Notes under the pieces: model-generated
The model's input: the letters and a program-made list of their open reading frames with translations, nothing else
Told to the model about the DNA's origin: nothing
Databases searched by the model: none
Program-made: the position numbers and the translations under genes
Assembly (NCBI RefSeq): GCF_004342985.1
Contig: NZ_SMBO01000009.1
Location: forward strand, 62,001 to 126,000
Direction of reading: 5' to 3'
Length of the DNA: 64,000 bases
Origin: Novosphingobium sp. PhB57
GTDB taxonomy: Bacteria > Pseudomonadota > Alphaproteobacteria > Sphingomonadales > Sphingomonadaceae
Shown: in pieces, positions 58,825-64,000 of the stretch
Layout of the letters: every line of letters begins with the position of its first letter
Numbering within the stretch: the first letter of the stretch is position 1

Positions 58825-60132
58825 TCAGGCGATGGCGCTCTCGCGGTAACGCGTCAGCGAGAGCAGCACGCCGCCCACCAGGGTGCCGCAGCCCAGCGCG
58901 ATGGCGACCGGGGCGAGGCTCCATCCGGCGGTGAACAGCACGCCTGCCAGGATCGGACCGAGCGCCGCACCGGCGCGGCCGATGCCGATGACCAGACCGG
59001 TCCCGCCGGCCCTGAGGGCAGCGGGATAGCTTTGCGCGATCACGGCATAGAGGCCGGCCGTGGCTCCGTTGGCGAAGAAGCACGCGATCGCGGCGATCAC
59101 GGAGAGGCTGCCGAGCGTGACGGCGCCCTGGCCGAAGACGACGACTGCCATGGCCCCCAGGAACATCGTGGCGACCACCACCGGGCGGATCCCGACTTTC
59201 TGGCTGAGCAGGCTGACCGCGATCGAGCCGATCGCGCCGCCTACGTTACCCCAGACCAGTACGCCTCCGGCCAGCGCGGGCGGGAAGCCCAGATCGACGA
59301 CGATCTTGGGAATCCACTTCACCAGGAAATAGAAGGTCATCATATGGAAGAAATACGTGGCGGTGAGCATGATCGTGACATGCGCCATGCCGGGCGCGAA
59401 GAGCGCGCTGACGCCGGCCTTCTGCGGCACCGGATCGGCGGGCGGCATGGCAGCGATGGGCGCGCGGCCCTGCCGCTCAAGCGTGCGGTTGATCTTGTCC
59501 AGCGCCCCTGCAGGCCGCTTCAGCAGCAGGAAGGCCATGGTTTCCGGCACCAGCCAGAGCACCAGCGGGATGAAGCAGACCGTCACCACGGCGCCGAACT
59601 GGAAGACCGATTCCCACCGGCCCGTCGCGGCGAGCAGCCAGGATGCGGCCGAACCGCCGACGATGGCACCCATCGGATAGCCCCCTGCCATGATGGCGAC
59701 CGTGAGGTTGCGACGGCGCGCGTTCGAGCATTCCGCGACGACGGCATTGGTCGCGGCCAGCATGCCGCCGATGCCCAGGCCGGTGAACAGGCGGTAGGCG
59801 GACAGGATCGGCACGGTGGCGGCGGTCGAGGCGAGCGCCATGCCGATGCTCATGATCACCAGGCAGGCGAGCAGCATCGGGCGGCGGCCCACCTTGTCGG
59901 CCAGGTTGCCCAGCACGAAGGCGCCGATACCCATGCCGAACAGTTCCATCGACAGAACCAGGCCCAGGGCGGCGCGGTCGATGCCCCAGTCCCTGGCGAT
60001 GCCGGGCGCGGCGAAGCTGATCGAGAGCACGTCGAAACCGTCGAGTGCGTTGAGCGCGGTGGCGATACCGACGGCGATGACCTGCCGGTAATGCATCGGT
60101 TCGCGCGCAATAAGGGCGCGGGGGTCTTCCAT
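58825..60132 (-). CDS. MFS transporter, aromatic-acid:H+ symporter type
   Basis: A 435-residue transporter with twelve helices. The DGFDVLSISFAAPGIARDWG entry motif with its Asp, the loop signature GNLADKVGRRP and the GGYPMGAIVGG motif are those of the AAHS group (benzoate, 4-hydroxybenzoate, MhpT-type). It should import an aromatic or hydroxy acid with protons. The ATG at 60132 is preceded by GGAGA. It lies between the FMN dehydrogenase gene (285 bases upstream) and the porin gene (104 bases downstream). Confidence 0.9.
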   Translation of the reverse strand: MEDPRALIAREPMHYRQVIAVGIATALNALDGFDVLSISFAAPGIARDWGIDRAALGLVLSMELFGMGIGAFVLGNLADKVGRRPMLLACLVIMSIGMALASTAATVPILSAYRLFTGLGIGGMLAATNAVVAECSNARRRNLTVAIMAGGYPMGAIVGGSAASWLLAATGRWESVFQFGAVVTVCFIPLVLWLVPETMAFLLLKRPAGALDKINRTLERQGRAPIAAMPPADPVPQKAGVSALFAPGMAHVTIMLTATYFFHMMTFYFLVKWIPKIVVDLGFPPALAGGVLVWGNVGGAIGSIAVSLLSQKVGIRPVVVATMFLGAMAVVVFGQGAVTLGSLSVIAAIACFFANGATAGLYAVIAQSYPAALRAGGTGLVIGIGRAGAALGPILAGVLFTAGWSLAPVAIALGCGTLVGGVLLSLTRYRESAIA

Positions 60133-60417
60133 GCACTTCTCCTCTGGCCCGCCCCTTGCTCTTGGTTTCGGGAGGCGGACATTATTGGCGACACGCGCGG
60201 CAGCGGCCCGGCTCCAGCGACGGTCGGCAATCTTGCGACTCGGCCACCACATCGAGCACGGCCGCCACCGCAATTGTGTAGGGCTGATTGCTGAGCTTTG
60301 CTGGCGGCCTCAAGTCGGGCGCCGGTCAATCGAGGCAGAAATAGCCAAATGCGATAGCCCGCAGGCCGGGCGCGCGGGTGGCCAGATCGCGCCTTCGAAA
60401 GGTCGCGAGGTTGCGCG

Positions 60418-61575
60418 CTAGATGGCGGGGGAAACGAAGTCCCGGTTCAGCTCGTCCAGCGCGGCAATCCCCAGCATGGCCATGGCCACGTCGATCTCAT
60501 TGGCGAGCAGGGACAGTGCATGGGCGGCGCCCCGCTCGCCCGCCGCGGCGCAGCCATAGAGCGTCGCACGGCCGACCATCACGGCATCGGCGCCCAAGGC
60601 CAAAGCCTTGATGACGTCTGCGCCCCGCCGCACGCCGCTGTCGAACAGGACGGTCGCCCGGCCGGCAACGGCATCGACCACCGCGGGAAGGGCGGCGATC
60701 GCGGGCGGCGAGGAATCGAAATTGCGCCCGCCGTGGTTGGAGACCGCGATGCCGTCCACCCCGTGCTCGACGGCAAGCCGGGCATCCTCGGGATGGAGCA
60801 GGCCCTTCACCACCAGCTTGCCGGGCCAGCGCCGCCGCAGCGCCTCCACGTCCTTCCAGTCCACCGAGGCCGAATTGGTCACCCTGGCGACTTTGCCCGT
60901 GACCCGGCCGCCCACTTCGGCCGGGTAGTTGGCGAACTGGGGCAGGCCGCCTTCGAGCATGTAGCGGCCGATCACTGAGGCCAGCCAGCCGGGGCGGCGC
61001 AGGAAATCTCCGACCAGCCGGGCATTGGGGCGCACTGGGTTGGACATGCCGGCGCGGCGGTTGAATTCGCGCAGCGGCCAGAGCGGGGTGTCGACCGTGA
61101 GCACCAGGACGTCCGCCCCATGATCGCGCGCGGCGTCGACGACCTGCCAGGAGAGGTCTCGCCGTTCCCAGAGATACATCTGCATCCAATGGCCGGCCGA
61201 GGCGACTTTGGCGATCTCGGCAAAGGCGGTGGTGGAGCTGGTCGTCTGGGTGAAGGGGATGCCGGCGGCCGCCGCCGCGCGCGCGATCGCGCGCTCTCCG
61301 CGGTGCCACATGAGATCGGCCACGCCGGTGGGGGCAATGACGAGCGGCAGCGGCTGGCTGCGTCCGAACAGCGTCGTGCGGGCCGAGCGGCTGGACACGT
61401 CCCGCAAGGTCCGCGGCAGAAGGTTCAGGGCCTGCAGCGCCGAAACGTTGCGGCCGATCAGCAGGTCGTCTTCCGTGCCGCGTTCCACGAATTCCCAGAT
61501 GGCACGGGGCAGCCGGCGCCGGGCGAGGGCGCGCAACTGGGCTATGTTATGCGCGCGTTCGGCAATATCCGGCAT
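60418..61575 (-). CDS. FMN-dependent alpha-hydroxy-acid dehydrogenase
   Basis: A 385-residue TIM-barrel flavoenzyme. Family motifs are PLPLVIAPTGVADLMWHRGE, the TVDTPLWPLRE stretch, the FMN/substrate lysine in KLVVKGLLH, the catalytic histidine in AVSNHGGRNFD and the FMN-phosphate loop in FDSGVRRGADV. It oxidises an L-2-hydroxy acid such as lactate, mandelate or glycolate to the keto acid. The ATG at 61575 follows GGGAG. With the AAHS transporter and porin downstream and a GntR/FCD regulator upstream, mandelate-like substrates are reasonable but not proven. Confidence 0.9.
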   Translation of the reverse strand: MPDIAERAHNIAQLRALARRRLPRAIWEFVERGTEDDLLIGRNVSALQALNLLPRTLRDVSSRSARTTLFGRSQPLPLVIAPTGVADLMWHRGERAIARAAAAAGIPFTQTTSSTTAFAEIAKVASAGHWMQMYLWERRDLSWQVVDAARDHGADVLVLTVDTPLWPLREFNRRAGMSNPVRPNARLVGDFLRRPGWLASVIGRYMLEGGLPQFANYPAEVGGRVTGKVARVTNSASVDWKDVEALRRRWPGKLVVKGLLHPEDARLAVEHGVDGIAVSNHGGRNFDSSPPAIAALPAVVDAVAGRATVLFDSGVRRGADVIKALALGADAVMVGRATLYGCAAAGERGAAHALSLLANEIDVAMAMLGIAALDELNRDFVSPAI

Positions 61576-61740
61576 CCGGCGCAGGCTCCCTCCTGGCTGT
61601 CGATTTCCCGGCTCCGAGCTTTCAATGTGTCGCATTTTCCGAGCCATCAGGTGTTTCCACCTGACCGGACAATGCTCTAGCCGTCTGCGGAGCGGGCAGG
61701 CAACGCGGCGGCGAAGAGATCGGGCAGGCGTTATGCCGGG

Positions 61741-62427
61741 TCATTCGGGCGGCACAGCGCGCGCCTCGGGTGCCGCGCTCAGGAGGTGGGCATAGCGCTG
61801 CAGGCCCAGCGAAGTGCGCCGGATATGCATCGACAGCACCGATTGCGCCGTCTCGATCTCGCCGCGGCAGATCGCATCGTAGAGCAGCCGGTGCTCCACG
61901 TCGTGGGTGCGGTTTCCCTGGCCCAGCGAGAGCTTCATATAGGCGCGGCGGTAGCTTTGCGTCGTATCCCACACACGCTCGACGATCTGCGCCAGCAAGG
62001 GCGTGTCGTGACGGCGATACGTGATCCAGTGGAATTCCCGGCCCAGCGCGATGGTCTCGTCGAGATCGGTCGCCCGTTCGATCCGGGCCATCGTCGCGGA
62101 AAGGTCGGCAATGTCGCCCTCGGTCAGGCCGGGCACGCTTTCGGCCAGCAGCAGAGGTTCCACGCGCGCGCGGATCTCGAAGGAGACTTCCAGGTCGCGC
62201 GTGGTCAGGGCGGTGACTCGCGCCCCGGCGTTGGGCCGCATGACCACGAGCCCGCGCGCTTCGAGCATCCGCAGTGCATCGCGCACGGGGATGCGGCTGA
62301 TGTCGAGTTCCTCCGCCAGTTCGTCCTGCTTGATCCGGGCACCGGGGGCGAGGTCGCCCGCGAGAATGCGCTCGGCCAGGATATCGGCGATGCGCTGGCT
62401 GGCCACGGAAGACGGATTGGCGGTCAT
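61741..62427 (-). CDS. GntR-family regulator with FCD domain
   Basis: A 228-residue FadR-subfamily repressor. Winged helix at residues 8-70 (GARIKQDELAEELDISRIPV, then RDALRMLEARGLV), then an all-helical FCD ligand domain (75-215) with metal/ligand residues in HWITYRRHD and THDVEHRLLYDAICRGE. It is the first gene of the leftward group ahead of the alpha-hydroxy-acid dehydrogenase and should repress it until a carboxylic-acid ligand binds. The longer upstream frame lacks codon bias; the ATG at 62427 is preferred. Confidence 0.9.
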   Translation of the reverse strand: MTANPSSVASQRIADILAERILAGDLAPGARIKQDELAEELDISRIPVRDALRMLEARGLVVMRPNAGARVTALTTRDLEVSFEIRARVEPLLLAESVPGLTEGDIADLSATMARIERATDLDETIALGREFHWITYRRHDTPLLAQIVERVWDTTQSYRRAYMKLSLGQGNRTHDVEHRLLYDAICRGEIETAQSVLSMHIRRTSLGLQRYAHLLSAAPEARAVPPE

Positions 62428-62615
62428 GCAGGTGCCCTGTTGCTGTAGCTGCGTCGATGAAGCTGCATCCCCTCTACGACCGAACGCGCGGATTATCGAC
62501 AGGCGCGGCGATCTGATTGCCCGGGCGAATTCGGCTGTTCGCCATATCGTGCAACGGCACGCAGGACGGGGAACGCCCTTGCGCATCATGCGGAGATTGC
62601 CCAAGACTTCCGCGC

Positions 62616-64000
62616 ATGATCACGCTGCCCACTCTCGGCGAGGCCTACTACATCGTCGAGTGGGGCATTCGGCTGACGATGCTGGCGGTCGTGCCGCTGC
62701 GGCGCTCGCCTGCGGCGGCGGCGAGCTGGCTGCTGCTGATCTTCTTCCTGCCGGTGCCCGGACTGCTGCTTTTCACCGCGATCGGCAGTCCGCGCTTCCC
62801 CGCTTGGCGCGTCGAGCGCTTCGAGAGCCTGCGCGGCTTCTTCCGCGATGCCGCCGGGCGCATGGCGCGCGATGCGCCGGGTGCCGCGCTTGTCCCGGCC
62901 GAAGTGGTCGAACTGGCGGGCCGGCTGGGCCACTTGCCCGCCGTGGGCGGCAATGCGGTGCAGCTTCTGGACGACTATGACGCGGTGATCGCGCGGCTGG
63001 TTGCCGATATCGACGCGGCGAACGAGCATGTGCGGCTGCTTTCCTACATCTTTGCTGATGACGCCACGGCCGGCAGGGTGATCGCTGCACTGGGCCGGGC
63101 GGTCGATCGCGGCGTGCCCTGCCATGTCCTGGTCGATCCGGTCGGCTCCTATCGCTGGCTCAAGGGCACTTTGCTGGCGCTGCGCGGACAGGGCGTCCGC
63201 GTGCGCCGGATGCTGCCGTTCCGCCTGATCCGGGGGCGCACCCGGCGCGACATGCGCAACCACCGCAAGCTGTTCCTGATCGACGGAAAGATCGGCTACG
63301 CCGGTTCGCTCAACATCGTCGCCAAGGATTTCCGCCCGGGCGTGACCAACCGCGAACTCGTGGCGCGCGTCACCGGCCCGGCCGTCGCGGCGATGTCGGC
63401 GATCTTCGTGTCGGACTGGTTCATGGAGACCGAGGAGATGCTGGAACCGGCACTCGCCTTGCCGGCTCCCGCGGGCGATTCCATCCTTCAGGTCCTGCCG
63501 AGCGGCGCGAACTATCCGCTGGAGGGGTTCCTGACCCTGCTGACCTGGCAGGTGGCCCGGGCAGAGCGCGAGATCGTGCTGGTCACGCCTTACTTCATCC
63601 CGGACGAGGGGCTGCTGGGCGCGCTGATCACGGCCGTCCTGCGCGGGGTGGAAGTGCATATCGTCGTGTCCGAGGTGGTGGACCAGCTGCTGGTGAACCT
63701 GGCCCAGTCGTCCTACTACGACGAACTGCTGTCGCACGGAGTGCGCATCCACCGCTATCGCGGTTTCCTGCTGCACGCCAAGGCGGTGCGGATAGACGAG
63801 AGCCTGGGCATCGTCGGCTCCAGCAATGTCGATGTGCGCTCTTTCCAGCTCAACGAGGAAGTCAGCCTGCTCCTTCTCGACCGGCCGGGGATCGAGGATC
63901 TGGCGCGGATCCAGAAGAACTACATCGCCGGCAGTGACGAACTGACCCTGGCGGAATGGCGCGCGCGGTCGCGGATGCGGCGTTTCGTGGAAAACGGCGC
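62616..64000 (+). CDS. cls: Cardiolipin synthase (3' end beyond window)
   Basis: A phospholipase-D-family enzyme of at least 461 residues whose frame runs off the right edge. Two N-terminal membrane segments (about residues 13-33 and 37-56) anchor it. Two HKD motifs are present: NHRKLFLIDGKIGYAGS and LHAKAVRIDESLGIVGSSN. Such enzymes join two phosphatidylglycerols, or transfer phosphatidyl groups, to make cardiolipin. Typical length is about 480 residues, so only a short C-terminal piece is missing. The ATG at 62616 opens a clean frame divergent from the GntR gene. Confidence 0.92.
   Translation, partial: MITLPTLGEAYYIVEWGIRLTMLAVVPLRRSPAAAASWLLLIFFLPVPGLLLFTAIGSPRFPAWRVERFESLRGFFRDAAGRMARDAPGAALVPAEVVELAGRLGHLPAVGGNAVQLLDDYDAVIARLVADIDAANEHVRLLSYIFADDATAGRVIAALGRAVDRGVPCHVLVDPVGSYRWLKGTLLALRGQGVRVRRMLPFRLIRGRTRRDMRNHRKLFLIDGKIGYAGSLNIVAKDFRPGVTNRELVARVTGPAVAAMSAIFVSDWFMETEEMLEPALALPAPAGDSILQVLPSGANYPLEGFLTLLTWQVARAEREIVLVTPYFIPDEGLLGALITAVLRGVEVHIVVSEVVDQLLVNLAQSSYYDELLSHGVRIHRYRGFLLHAKAVRIDESLGIVGSSNVDVRSFQLNEEVSLLLLDRPGIEDLARIQKNYIAGSDELTLAEWRARSRMRRFVENG

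Overview
The window is GC-rich, densely coded chromosomal DNA of an alphaproteobacterium, most likely a sphingomonad (Sphingomonas/Novosphingobium type). This is inferred from gene content: a MocR regulator divergent from a DUF983 gene, an OPT transporter, an inositol-phosphorylceramide-synthase-like PAP2 enzyme, a BapA-type adhesin with its own type I secretion genes, an alginate-export-family porin, and a Gly-rich twin-arginine protein. I saw no rRNA, tRNA, CRISPR array, integrase or transposase.

Layout. 1-11.5 kb: a truncated GH130-like glycosidase, PhoD phosphatase, the MocR/DUF983 divergent pair around a perfect palindrome, a cytochrome c lipoprotein, a DksA/TraR zinc finger, a lipocalin, a GH28 glycosidase, a phasin, two tandem Crp/Fnr regulators and small ORFs. 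11.9-15.1 kb: a PAP2 enzyme and an OPT transporter. 15.8-32.5 kb: the dominant feature, a 3,909-residue adhesin (BapA-like prefix, about 35 Ig-like modules, C-terminal RTX repeats) followed on the same strand by a TolC-like channel, an ABC exporter with a cysteine-free C39-like domain, and an HlyD adaptor. These form one complete cell-surface secretion locus. 32.6-40.6 kb: a convergent Gly-rich Tat protein, a Kef-type antiporter, a PepSY-flavodoxin-reductase fusion, a membrane alpha/beta hydrolase, and a threonine-aldolase-like enzyme whose leader folds like a SAM-I-superfamily riboswitch.

40.8-51.0 kb: a NarL-type two-component pair runs into a UPF0104 flippase-like gene. It converges on a tight six-gene operon: class III aminotransferase, GT-C glycosyltransferase, UbiA prenyltransferase, HAD phosphatase, a small unknown protein and a GMC oxidoreductase. 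Read together, the six genes look like an undescribed pathway that makes a polyprenyl-phosphate-linked, possibly oxidised and aminated, sugar and transfers it outside the cytoplasm. This is my best candidate for a new system.

51.4-64 kb: a class A penicillin-binding protein, a GST, a 38-residue membrane peptide, an aldehyde dehydrogenase, a gamma-glutamylcyclotransferase-like protein, an M24 peptidase-like protein, and a leftward catabolic set (GntR/FCD regulator, FMN alpha-hydroxy-acid dehydrogenase, MFS transporter, outer-membrane porin). The window ends inside a cardiolipin synthase gene. All assignments come from reading motifs, without database searches.
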